Assembly: GCA_039794405.1 (NCBI GenBank)
Contig: JBDIVL010000003.1
Coordinates: forward strand, 62,001-126,000
DNA: 64,000 nucleotides
Source of the DNA: JBDIVL01 sp039794405
GTDB lineage: Bacteria > Planctomycetota > Brocadiia > Brocadiales > Brocadiaceae
Direction: 5' to 3'
The position numbers and the translations under genes were made by a program. Below the pieces are notes generated by a model. That model saw only the letters and a list, made by a program, of their open reading frames with translations. It searched no databases and had not been told where the DNA came from. Each line of letters opens with the position of its first letter. Positions within the stretch are counted from its first letter, which is position 1. This document shows positions 18,634-27,564 of this stretch, piece by piece.

Positions 18634-19035
18634 TTGAGAAGTGATTATCTGAAATACAGAGGATTACCGCAATTTTATATTCTCACGGTTCCTCTGAATT
18701 GGAAAACATTCAAGATCATCTTGCCCTACGCTATGATACTTGCCACTGTTGGTCTGCTGGAATCCCTGATGATCCTAACTTTAATAGGCGAATTAACCGG
18801 ACCCACGGAAACAGTCGCAGAGGATGCCTTAGCCAGGGTATTGCAAACGTGCTTTCCGGTTTCTTTGGTACGATGGGTGGATGCGCTGTGATCAGCCAGA
18901 GTATGATTAATATAAATTTCTGCGGATGAGGAAGATTATCGGGTATTTCTGCTGCGGTGTTCTTACTCTTCTGTATTTTATTTGCCTCAAGGTTTATTGA
19001 AATTGCATGGGCGGGAGTTGTGTTTTTGGTATTTC
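18634..19035 (+). pseudogene. SulP-family sulfate/anion transporter, broken
   Basis: The first frame gives KIILPYAMILATVGLLESLM, typical of SulP. It continues after a frameshift near 18800 in another frame with GCLSQGIANVLSGFFGTMGG and ISQSMININ, meets a TGA at 18927-18929, and goes on as GRLSGISAAVFLLFCILFAS. The TGA falls where relatives have Arg, so it is a CGA-to-TGA change, not selenocysteine. Both ends are missing. Confidence 0.8.
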
Positions 19036-19230
19036 GGCGCGTCTTCAGCCGAAACCCTTGTTGATGGCTTTGGATTCGTTCCGGTGCCGGAGTTAACTGA
19101 TCTGTTTCGGTGAGAGGACTTGCCGAAACATCGGGAGTGGGTTTTTCAGACAATCTCTGAGAGATCCTTTGTTTACTCAGAGTATATAAAAACAGCTTAT
19201 ATGGTAATTTATGTTGTTGCTCTTATTTAA

Positions 19231-20616
19231 CTACCTTCTTCTTTGGCTATTCCTCATAGCGGGCTTTATATCTCTAAAATCTTCCCCTTGTATCGACAGG
19301 TCTCTGCTCTTTTCATCCACAATAATTTTTAGTAAAGATGCAGCAATATCAAAAGAGGTGTAGTCTTCCTCGATCAGCTTCTCGATCCAGTGGATATGTT
19401 CCCCTAAATGTCCTTTATTGATAATCCTCCTTACCTTTTCTAAAAGGAGGTTTATTTTAATTTCCTCTACATCACTAAGAGATGGAACCCTTTGAGGTAT
19501 AATCTTTGTTTTTGTGTATCGCTGTATATCCCTTATTTGATAAATCTCCCTGCCTATGACGAAGCTAAATGCACGTCCTGTTCTCCCGGCCCTCCCCGTT
19601 CTTCCTATTCTGTGCACATAATACTCTTCATCATGCGGTATATCATAATTAAACACGGCTTCTATGTTTTCTACATCAATTCCCCGCGCTGCTACATCGG
19701 TTGCGACTAAAATTTCAACGAGTCCTTTTCTGTATTTGGACATGACACTGTCTCTTTGCGACTGCCGCATATCGCCATGCAGTTTATCGGCCTGATACCC
19801 TCTTGCCTGGAGATTTTCCACCAATTCGTCTACACGTCTCTTCGTGTTACAGAACACCAGTGCTAATTTCAAGTTGTAGATATCAATTAAACGGGATAAT
19901 ATTTCCGGTTTCGCCTGGCTTTTAACCTCAAAATAATATTGTTCAATGTGGGGGACCGTTAGCTCCTTATGCACCATTTTTATAAATTGTGGATCTTTCT
20001 GGTACTTTCGCGTCAAATTTAAAATGGCCTGTGGCATGGTTGCGGAGAAGAGAATAGTTTGCCTCTGCTCCGGGATTTTTTTCAGGATAAATTCAATGTC
20101 CTCTCTGAATCCCATGTCCAGCATTTCATCTGCTTCGTCCAATATGACCATTTTTACGTTATCCATTTTTAACGTATGCCGGTTCATATGGTCCATAACT
20201 CGACCTGGCGTACCGATAATAATTTGTACCCCTTTTTTTAAACTCTTAATTTGTCGTTCTATTGGTTGCCCGCCGTAAATAGGTAGTATCCGGATCCCTC
20301 CTTTATATTTTGAGAGCTTATTCAGTTCTTCCGCTACCTGGATTGCCAGTTCCCTTGTAGGACATAAAATTACGGCTTGTGGCTTCTTGTTTGCGGAATC
20401 TATATTTTCCAACGTTGGGATCCCGAATGCCGCTGTTTTCCCTGTCCCTGTCTGGGCTTGTCCTATTATATCTCTGCCCTCCAAAATAAGGGGAATAGAC
20501 TCGTATTGAATTGGGGTCGCTTCCTCAAAACCGATGTCTGCAATCGCTTTTTGTATTTCTTCTGACAAATGCAAGTCTTCAAATCTTAGTTTCTTTATGT
20601 CGGGTTTTTTTTTCAT
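19231..20616 (-). CDS. DEAD-box ATP-dependent RNA helicase
   Basis: 461 residues. All helicase motifs are visible in order: Q-motif FEEATPIQYESIP, motif I AQTGTGKT, PTRELA, TPGR, motif II DEAD, SAT, then the second RecA fold with ATDVAARGID and HRIGRTGRAGRTG. The C-terminal tail of about 90 residues is short and charged, without a clear DbpA RNA-binding domain. It is closest in layout to CshA/RhlE/DeaD-type helicases, which unwind RNA in ribosome assembly or at low temperature. Confidence 0.92.
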   Translation of the reverse strand: MKKKPDIKKLRFEDLHLSEEIQKAIADIGFEEATPIQYESIPLILEGRDIIGQAQTGTGKTAAFGIPTLENIDSANKKPQAVILCPTRELAIQVAEELNKLSKYKGGIRILPIYGGQPIERQIKSLKKGVQIIIGTPGRVMDHMNRHTLKMDNVKMVILDEADEMLDMGFREDIEFILKKIPEQRQTILFSATMPQAILNLTRKYQKDPQFIKMVHKELTVPHIEQYYFEVKSQAKPEILSRLIDIYNLKLALVFCNTKRRVDELVENLQARGYQADKLHGDMRQSQRDSVMSKYRKGLVEILVATDVAARGIDVENIEAVFNYDIPHDEEYYVHRIGRTGRAGRTGRAFSFVIGREIYQIRDIQRYTKTKIIPQRVPSLSDVEEIKINLLLEKVRRIINKGHLGEHIHWIEKLIEEDYTSFDIAASLLKIIVDEKSRDLSIQGEDFRDIKPAMRNSQRRR

Positions 20617-20724
20617 ACTCTGAGATGGTTAAATTTTATTGAAATTTTACGGATCAGCTCCTGTTTAGACACATTGTAAACAATAAGGTGTAAAAAATCA
20701 ATATAACAAACTTTCCGGTCTCTG

Positions 20725-22035
20725 TCATGTTTCTCTCAAATATCCCCAGGTGTGGAGCTTGTCTGAGTCTTCGAACCATCGTTCTCCGATATCGTCTCTG
20801 TAGTAGACGTGTGGTATGATGATGTTTTTGATTCTTTTGTAGACCTGTGCCTGAGCCTCTTTCATTGTTTGCCCTGTTCCGCATATGATGAGTACGACTC
20901 CTGTGTTCCCTGTGATGATCCATTCGTCGTTGACGAGTTTGACGTCTTCAATATGTACTCCTTCTGCCGGTTTTTTCCTGAAGTGGATGATGGAGTCTTT
21001 TGATTTGATCTTGAATGTTTCTTTATCTTTAAAGGGGAATGGTGGTACGACGAGCCGCACGCCTATTTGAAATCCTTTTTTGGTTTTGAACTCTTTGAGT
21101 TTTCCTGTTGCCATGTCGTAGAGGAATTCTCCAATGGGTGTGAGTATTCCTTCTTGTTGTATGCTGATGGTGGGGTAGCCGAAGCGCGATGTCCATTCGA
21201 GCGGGTAGATGCCACTGCTGTTCACGATGCAGTTAATGTCGATATAGCCTACGTAGTGTTCTTCTGCGAGTTTTTTTTCGAACTTTTTGAGTGTGGCGTT
21301 GAAGATTTTATTCGGTCCTGACCAGAACATCGAAGTTCCCATTTCTCCGGTTGATGGTCCGAGGTTTCCCGGGAAGAGTTTTTTGTGTTCAAAGTTGACG
21401 TTGATGGGGTAGGCGAATTCTTTTCCGTTGAAGAATGCCCCGACAGCGACTTCTACTCCTGTGATGCGTTTTTGGAGTTGTAAGACCGGTATTTTTTTCG
21501 CAAGTGCTTTCTTATAATCTTCAAGCACCTGTATGACGTCTTTTCCATCGTCTTCTTCTCCGACAAAGAGGAGCCCCCTCATGTTTTGCGCTTCCCCGCT
21601 TGGCTTGATGACATAGCGTCCGGGATTTTGTTGGACGTAGGTAATGGCGTCTCCGAAGTTTGTGAACTCTTTGTAGAGGACGATGTGAATGCCGTACTTT
21701 TTGAGCTCTTCCTGTCCAAAGGTGCGGTCGTCTTCAAGTTTGTCCGTGTACGGCGTTCCTCCAATCACGTGTTTTCCTTGTTGTCGTAAACGTTGCGCTT
21801 TTGCTCCTTGTCCGAGCACATCATCGAAGACGATTACGTCTGCCCAGGCGACTTCTGCTTCCCAATTGTCTATTTTTTGCACAAACCCGTCGCCGACTTC
21901 TTTATCCTCTTCGCTTTCAGTGTAAAACTTAACGTTGTGCCCTTCCCTGGCGACGTGCCAGGCGATGTCAGCAATCAAAGCGGCTATGGTGACAAAGAGA
22001 AAATTCTTCGGGGTAAGTGTTTTTTGCTCGTTCAT
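20725..22035 (-). CDS. PurD-like ATP-grasp ligase (phosphoribosylamine-glycine ligase family)
   Basis: 436 residues. The layout is that of GAR synthetase: an N-terminal Rossmann part (about 1-100), ATP-grasp domain (GRYVIKPSGEAQNMRG, then LQKRITGVEVAVGAFFNG, INVNFEHKKLFPGNLGPSTG) and a C-terminal domain. GNLGPSTGEMGT resembles the PurD signature NTGGMG only loosely, and the N-terminus lacks a clean GGREHA-type motif. It may therefore be a paralogue rather than the purine enzyme. No other pur gene is nearby. Confidence 0.7.
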   Translation of the reverse strand: MNEQKTLTPKNFLFVTIAALIADIAWHVAREGHNVKFYTESEEDKEVGDGFVQKIDNWEAEVAWADVIVFDDVLGQGAKAQRLRQQGKHVIGGTPYTDKLEDDRTFGQEELKKYGIHIVLYKEFTNFGDAITYVQQNPGRYVIKPSGEAQNMRGLLFVGEEDDGKDVIQVLEDYKKALAKKIPVLQLQKRITGVEVAVGAFFNGKEFAYPINVNFEHKKLFPGNLGPSTGEMGTSMFWSGPNKIFNATLKKFEKKLAEEHYVGYIDINCIVNSSGIYPLEWTSRFGYPTISIQQEGILTPIGEFLYDMATGKLKEFKTKKGFQIGVRLVVPPFPFKDKETFKIKSKDSIIHFRKKPAEGVHIEDVKLVNDEWIITGNTGVVLIICGTGQTMKEAQAQVYKRIKNIIIPHVYYRDDIGERWFEDSDKLHTWGYLRET

Positions 22036-22181
22036 AGTGCCCTACCAGATGACAGGAGATGATAGAAAAATTGCTTCTTCCCTTTACCAATATAATAAAA
22101 TAAAAATGAAGAAGATAGCAAGGGATTTAAGGGATTTTTATTCATTTGGTGTATTATTGGGAAAATGATTAATAGGAAAAA

Positions 22182-24314
22182 TTACGCGATTTGTTCTGAA
22201 ATTACAGCATTCGCATGATTGGTTTTTATTGGTAGGGTAATGCTAATTCTGGTATATTTTCCCTCAACACTATCAATGGTAAGCTTGCCATTATGATCAG
22301 TAATAATTTTATGGCTAATGTTTAACCCTAGTCCAGTACCTTTGCCAGGTGGTTTTGTCGTAAAGAATGGCTTCATGATTTTGTTTTTTATCCCGGCAGG
22401 TATACCGGTACCATGGTCATAAAAAGTAACCTTTACATAAGGACATCTATTTACCGTTATTTTTTCCCCTAAGATCTCCAGGATTTTATTTTCATGTGCC
22501 CTCGGATATCTCTGATTGAGGGCATATCGCGCATTACTGATAAGGTTCATGAAAACCTGTTGAATTTCCTGGGAATTTACAAATATTTCCGGTAAGTCTT
22601 CAGGAATACCGAGTTTTATATGAATATGGTCCTTCTCAAGTTGTTTCCCCATCAAGATAAGGGTATCGGATATTATTTCATGTATATTCGTGATATTTTT
22701 TTTCTCTTTGGGTCTGGCAAAGGAAAGGAGTTTACTGACGATAGTAGCTATACGGTCCCCTTCCTTTATAATCCTGCAGGCAAGGTCTTTTTCCATACTT
22801 CCTTCGCTACTTTTATTCGATAGTATCTGGGCACAATTAATAACACCCGTTATGGGATTGTTGATCTCATGAGCTACACCCGCCGCCAGTTCACCGAGTA
22901 GCACGAGATGTCTTGACCTTGCAGCTTCCCTTTCCAGGTTTACTTTTTCCGTAATATCTAAGGAAGAACCTAATATACCGATAATCTGACCCTGTTCGTT
23001 TTTTATAGGGACTGTAATGGTATGAATAATAAATTCCTGCCTATCCTTAAAATATTTTTCTTCTCTATCCTTTCTCTTTCCCGATTCTATAACCTCTTTA
23101 TCATTTGCTCTGTATTTATCAGCAAGTTCTTTATGAAAGAAGTCATAGTCTGTCTTTCCTGTGATTTCTTCCTGCCTCATAGATAAGCCTCTGGCGTAGT
23201 TTTTATTACAAGCTATGTACACAGAATTTTTATCTTTGTAAAATATTCTCATAGGAATATTTTCGATGAGTAACCGGTACATATTCTCACTCGTACGCAA
23301 TGCATCTTCTACCCTTTTCCGTGCAATGGTATTCCCAATAATTTCGGCAGTAATACTCAGCAGATTAATATCTTCAGCCCGCCAGGTACCCGGAGAGGCA
23401 ACATTATCAAAACCAATGAACCCGACTAATTCTCTTTCGATACGAATTGCCAGAAGTAATATCGATTTTATATTTTCCCGTTCAAACTCCTCCTTTTCCG
23501 CATAAGCCTCTTCCGGCATTTTATATATATCAGGTATGTGAATTATGTTCATATTTTGAAGGTTTCTCATCAGCCAGGGAAACCTTGTGGAGGGGATGTT
23601 CTGGAGATGTTGGATTTCAGATGATACCCCTTCACAGCACCATTCATGGGTATTATCCATAATTTTACCATCATCCCGGAAAAAGAACAGGTATGCCCTG
23701 CTTGCTTTGCTTAGTTGACCAATGTCAGTTAATGACGCCGTAACGGCATCATTGAAATCCTTAAGGATAGTAAATCTCCTGGAAATATTGGCCACAGTTG
23801 TTTCAAAATTGATCCTGTATTTGAGAGATTCCTCTGCCCGTTTATGTTCAGTAATATCAACACCGTACAGGTTAACGTATGGGGTATTCGTCATTGGCAC
23901 AATCGTAAAAGAGAATATTTGGTTCCCGTATTTGATTTCAACATCTCTTTTTATTCCTTTTGTATGAAAGGCGTTAATAATTAACCGACGGAGAAAATCA
24001 GGAACAAATAGACCAATATCACAATGCCAATTTTGTAAAAGGGCTTTACTTGAAGAATTAGCATAAATAACAATACCGTCTCCTGTAGTACGTAATAGTG
24101 GATATGGATCTTCATCAGGAAACGTAGCTATGCCCTTTATTCTCTCTTCCAATTGTTTGTGTTTAGCCAAATAAACTTGGTATGTATTTAATTTGTGAAT
24201 GAGTTTTCTGGTGTTTTCTGCAACTTCAATCGGAATGTTTTTAATATTTTCTGCCAACAATTTTTCTGATTTCTTCAGCAGGTTGTCGGTTTTCTTTTTA
24301 TAAGACCTATTCAT
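22182..24314 (-). CDS. Multi-sensor histidine kinase (PAS-GAF-PAS-HisKA-HATPase)
   Basis: 710 residues with no membrane segment, so probably cytoplasmic. In order: an N-terminal coiled coil (1-65), a PAS domain (70-155), a GAF domain (about 165-335), a second PAS (340-460, MRIFYKDKNSVYIACNKNYA), HisKA with the phospho-acceptor in LAAGVAHEINNPITG, and HATPase_c with NLISNARYAL, GTGIP and GKGTGLGLNI. No response regulator is adjacent, so it is an orphan here. The ligand is unknown. Confidence 0.9.
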   Translation of the reverse strand: MNRSYKKKTDNLLKKSEKLLAENIKNIPIEVAENTRKLIHKLNTYQVYLAKHKQLEERIKGIATFPDEDPYPLLRTTGDGIVIYANSSSKALLQNWHCDIGLFVPDFLRRLIINAFHTKGIKRDVEIKYGNQIFSFTIVPMTNTPYVNLYGVDITEHKRAEESLKYRINFETTVANISRRFTILKDFNDAVTASLTDIGQLSKASRAYLFFFRDDGKIMDNTHEWCCEGVSSEIQHLQNIPSTRFPWLMRNLQNMNIIHIPDIYKMPEEAYAEKEEFERENIKSILLLAIRIERELVGFIGFDNVASPGTWRAEDINLLSITAEIIGNTIARKRVEDALRTSENMYRLLIENIPMRIFYKDKNSVYIACNKNYARGLSMRQEEITGKTDYDFFHKELADKYRANDKEVIESGKRKDREEKYFKDRQEFIIHTITVPIKNEQGQIIGILGSSLDITEKVNLEREAARSRHLVLLGELAAGVAHEINNPITGVINCAQILSNKSSEGSMEKDLACRIIKEGDRIATIVSKLLSFARPKEKKNITNIHEIISDTLILMGKQLEKDHIHIKLGIPEDLPEIFVNSQEIQQVFMNLISNARYALNQRYPRAHENKILEILGEKITVNRCPYVKVTFYDHGTGIPAGIKNKIMKPFFTTKPPGKGTGLGLNISHKIITDHNGKLTIDSVEGKYTRISITLPIKTNHANAVISEQIA

Positions 24315-24619
24315 AAAATATATTTTGAATTATAGAGAGATAAATTCTGTTATCAATAAAGCTTAATAATGTTAATTGAAAGAGAAATTGCTTTATTACT
24401 GGAATTATAAGGGTAATTATCGGGCTAGTAAAGAGAAGAATATTAAGTTGTTTCGCAAAAAAAATGCCAGCGGGATATTATAAATGTGCAAAATTTTATG
24501 TTCGGGTATAAGAATTTCAAACCAGGAGTGGGACAACCCTTTAGGGTTGCAATCCCATGCATGTGCTTAGCGGGAATCACCTTGACAAGAGGGGATTTAA
24601 AGCGTAGTATGGTGAACAT

Positions 24620-25267
24620 ATGGGCACCAATAAATCAAAACCTGTAAACTCAACATTAACCAAAAAACAATCTGGTTTTTTATCATTTTTAAAAGAATAT
24701 CTTCAGGAAAAAGGTTACCCGCCTACGATACGGGAACTTATGGATGGACTTGGACTTTCGAGCACAAATATTGTGAAAAAATATCTCGATATCCTGGAAC
24801 GCAAAGGATATATCAGGAGACAGTTTAACAGTCCAAGGGCTATTGAGATTGTTGATATCTCCACAAAAACCTCCGAAGTAGTGTCCGTGCCTATCGTGGG
24901 AAAAGTTCGGGCTGGTGTACCCCATCCTGCTGTAGAAGATATCGAAGGATACTTTTCTCTGGATAAAACAATATGCCGTAACGGTAAGGCATTTTTCCTC
25001 CGTGTAGTAGGGGATAGTATGATTAATGCACACATCCTTGAGGGTGATCTTATCCTTGTTGTTCCACAGCCTGTAGCCAATAACGGAGAGATTGTAGTTG
25101 CCCTTATCAATGATGAAGCAACGGTGAAGCGGTTCTATAAGAAAGGGGACACGATCCAGTTAAAGCCTGAGCATCCGGCAATGAAGCCAATCTCCATAAA
25201 GGGGGAGAGTACTCAGGTGAATATCGTGGGAAAGGTTGTCGCTGTGGTAAGGCAGTTTGATAAATAA
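24620..25267 (+). CDS. lexA: LexA repressor
   Basis: 215 residues. A winged helix-turn-helix (about 14-70, PPTIRELMDGLGLSSTNIVK) is followed by the S24 self-cleavage domain. The cleavage pair is A98-G99 in VRAGVP, the nucleophile S133 in GDSM, and the general base K170 in ATVKRF. LexA represses SOS genes and is cut when RecA is activated. A small conserved gene and dinB follow on the same strand. No operator palindrome was recognised upstream. Confidence 0.93.
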   Translation: MGTNKSKPVNSTLTKKQSGFLSFLKEYLQEKGYPPTIRELMDGLGLSSTNIVKKYLDILERKGYIRRQFNSPRAIEIVDISTKTSEVVSVPIVGKVRAGVPHPAVEDIEGYFSLDKTICRNGKAFFLRVVGDSMINAHILEGDLILVVPQPVANNGEIVVALINDEATVKRFYKKGDTIQLKPEHPAMKPISIKGESTQVNIVGKVVAVVRQFDK

Positions 25268-25305
25268 AAGTTTAGGGAATACGTAGTGTAATTTTTGGGG
25301 AAATT

Positions 25306-25557
25306 ATGATTACGGAAATTAACGAACCTGTCAAAGTCGGCGCTATCTTTGGCGACAATAAGACGAAACTCAAGCCTGTCTGGTTTATCTGGAGTGGCAG
25401 AAAATATGACATCAAGGAGATTACCTATATCTGGACGGAAAAGGTAAGAAAGGCCAATATACACCATTTTACGGTTTCCGATGGTGCTAATCTTTTCGAC
25501 ATTTCTTATAGTACCGATTCCCTGGTATGGATGCTTCATTCCGTAGAAACTGCTTAG
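25306..25557 (+). CDS. Small conserved protein between lexA and dinB
   Basis: 83 residues with a GGGGA ribosome site. It contains VKVGAIFGDNKTKLKPVWFI and a Trp-rich middle, resembling short beta-rich DUF6504-like proteins that occur beside Y-family polymerase genes; I am not certain of the family. It starts 38 bases after lexA, so they are probably co-transcribed. Function unknown; an SOS association is inferred from position. Confidence 0.65.
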   Translation: MITEINEPVKVGAIFGDNKTKLKPVWFIWSGRKYDIKEITYIWTEKVRKANIHHFTVSDGANLFDISYSTDSLVWMLHSVETA

Positions 25558-25651
25558 GAGTTATCCCAAAACCTGTCTCTGTGCTGAATACCTCTCTATA
25601 TTTTCAATGATTATAGATACTCAATCGAAGTTTTGGGATAACTTCCAGACC

Positions 25652-25872
25652 GGATGGCACGGACAGATTGGTTTGTCCGTGTCTCCAGCGTTGGTTCAAT
25701 CGTTCACGATTGAACCGGAACGTTTTGGTATGTCTCCTATGCCTGATACCCATCAAAAGCGTACAGGCCGATGCCTAAACATGTGGTTCAATCTACAAGA
25801 TTGAACCAACGCTGAATACGTACATGGATATGGAATAGAAAACATTGACAAACAGGGTTTGTCAGTGCCACC
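25652..25872. repeat. Element R2, copy 2, split by nested R3
   Basis: The terminal repeats GGATGGCACGGACAG and the complement of TGTCAGTGCCACC match the R2 copy at 10637. The middle is interrupted by R3 (25691-25809). Confidence 0.7.
25691..25809 (+). repeat. Element R3, copy 1
   Basis: It begins TTGGTTCAATCGTTCACGAT and ends AAGATTGAACCAA, so the ends are mutual inverted repeats built on TTGGTTCAATC. Other copies are at 27368-27556, 35044-35136 (minus) and a partial one near 35448-35516. Confidence 0.75.
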
Positions 25873-25934
25873 TCCGGAACTGGCTTACATAAAATGAAAA
25901 TTTCTCTACTTATAAATATCTTACAAAGACCGTC

Positions 25935-27173
25935 ATGAATAGAATTATTGTGCACATTGATATGAATGCATTCTTTGCTTCAGTTGAGCAGCAGGTTAAT
26001 CCGTCCCTGAGAGGAAAACCTGTTGCGGTAATTGGTCCCAATGAGAGGACGGTAGTTACAACAGCATCATACGAAGCACGGGCATACGGGGTTAGGACAG
26101 GCATGACGAAATACGAAGCCAAACGATTGTGTCCGCATATTATCCTTGTCGCTGGTGATGCGAGTCGCTATACAGATACCTGCCGTAGACTTGTTGAAAT
26201 ATATTACCGATATACACCCATCATTGAGATATGTTCTATTGATGAAGCATTTCTGGACATTACAGGTTCCATGCTTCTTTTTGGCAGTGCAGAGATTATA
26301 GCAAAAAGAATCAAGATGGATATTCAAAAAACATTCGGAAGACTGACCTGCTCAATTGGTATAGCACCCAATAAATTACTGGCAAAACTGGGCAGCGATA
26401 TAAAAAAACCGGATGGACTTGTTATGATACAACAGGGGGAGATTGATACATTATTAGAAAACTTACCCGTAAAGGAACTCTGCGGTATTGGTCCGCAAAT
26501 AGAAAGACACCTGTTTGCTATGGGAATCAAGACCTGTGGTGAACTGGGACGGGCATCCGTACACATGTTAAAAAGCCGGTTCGGTGTGATTGGAGAGCGA
26601 TTAAAACTTATGGCCCAGGGTAGAGACGATAGCCCTGTTATCCCTATGGGACAAGAACCGGAGGCTAAATCAGTCGGGCATAGTATGACCCTTGATAAGG
26701 ATATAAATGATGGAGAAGCTCTGGAAAGACATATCCTCCGGCTATCTGAAATGGTAGGCAGACGTCTGCGTCGTGGGAGTTATGCGGGCAGAACGATATC
26801 CCTTGCCCTGCGTTATTCAGACTTTACCACCTTTACCAGGCGTACTACCGTGGCAATGTATATAAACAATAGTATAGATATCTGTATGATTGCTAAAGAT
26901 ATACTGAACACGATACGACTACGACAACCGATAAGATTGGTAGGTATTAGTGTCAGCAATCTTGCGAAAAACATACAAATACCCCTTTTCCATGGAGACA
27001 GGAATAAAAAGGCTGCTGAGCGTGTAATGAATGAGATCAATGACCGATACGGAGATTTCTGCATTACCTGGGGTACGTTAATCGAACGGTATCACCACAA
27101 AGGTGCCATTTCTCCTTTCTGCCTCCGGCCGATCTTTCAAAGGCATCCTCTTTTGGGGATACGGGAGCCTTGA
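25935..27173 (+). CDS. dinB: DNA polymerase IV (Y-family translesion polymerase)
   Basis: 412 residues. The palm motif HIDMNAFFASVE (7-18) supplies the first metal-binding Asp and CSIDEAFLDITG the second acidic pair. A thumb with two helix-hairpin-helix segments (LPVKELCGIGPQ) and a C-terminal little-finger domain follow. It copies past DNA lesions with low fidelity. It lies after lexA and the 83-residue gene but is separated from them by 377 bases of repeat elements, so it may need its own promoter. Confidence 0.93.
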   Translation: MNRIIVHIDMNAFFASVEQQVNPSLRGKPVAVIGPNERTVVTTASYEARAYGVRTGMTKYEAKRLCPHIILVAGDASRYTDTCRRLVEIYYRYTPIIEICSIDEAFLDITGSMLLFGSAEIIAKRIKMDIQKTFGRLTCSIGIAPNKLLAKLGSDIKKPDGLVMIQQGEIDTLLENLPVKELCGIGPQIERHLFAMGIKTCGELGRASVHMLKSRFGVIGERLKLMAQGRDDSPVIPMGQEPEAKSVGHSMTLDKDINDGEALERHILRLSEMVGRRLRRGSYAGRTISLALRYSDFTTFTRRTTVAMYINNSIDICMIAKDILNTIRLRQPIRLVGISVSNLAKNIQIPLFHGDRNKKAAERVMNEINDRYGDFCITWGTLIERYHHKGAISPFCLRPIFQRHPLLGIREP

Positions 27174-27367
27174 TGCTGGTTATAAATTACACAAAAAATT
27201 AAGGTAAAAAATGAAATTTAAACGTAGTAAGTTTATCATTTCGAAGAAGCGGAGCGAATGAGAAATCTTTGCTTCGACACAGGGGATAGATGGCTCAATG
27301 GTTGAATGGCTCAATGGCTGTTAACCATCCACCATATAACCATGTAACCATTCGCTGTCTCCCTGTG

Positions 27368-27556
27368 TTGGTTCAATCGTCCACGATTGAACCGAAACGT
27401 TTGGGTATGTTCCTGGTACCTGGTACCAATCCAAAGCCTCTCTAACACTCAAAATATGAGGTAGAGACGCAAAATCTTGCGTCTCTACAAAATTGAATCG
27501 GCCAGAAGTCAATCAACATGCCGAAACGCATGGTTCAATCTGCAAGATTGAACCAA
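27368..27556 (+). repeat. Element R3, copy 2, carrying nested R4
   Basis: The same TTGGTTCAATC ends as copy 1. Inside is the palindrome AGACGCAAAATCTTGCGTCT (27465-27484), the R4 unit also found in R1 at 9091. The gap 27174-27564 holds no gene. Confidence 0.75.
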
Positions 27557-27564
27557 CCCGGGTT

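Noticed and set aside
18927..18929. In-frame TGA in the SulP-like sequence as a second selenocysteine
   Set aside because: The position is an Arg in relatives, the gene also carries a frameshift, and both ends are missing, so it is a nonsense mutation.
18731..19153. 140-codon minus-strand frame
   Set aside because: It lies antisense to the SulP remnant and has low-complexity composition.
20809..22062. Several plus-strand open frames opposite the PurD-like gene
   Set aside because: They are mirror frames of a well-supported coding sequence and carry no domain.
27368..27556. GGTTCAATC stretches as tRNA T-loops
   Set aside because: They occur as inverted-repeat ends of element R3 and no acceptor, D or anticodon arms can be folded around them.
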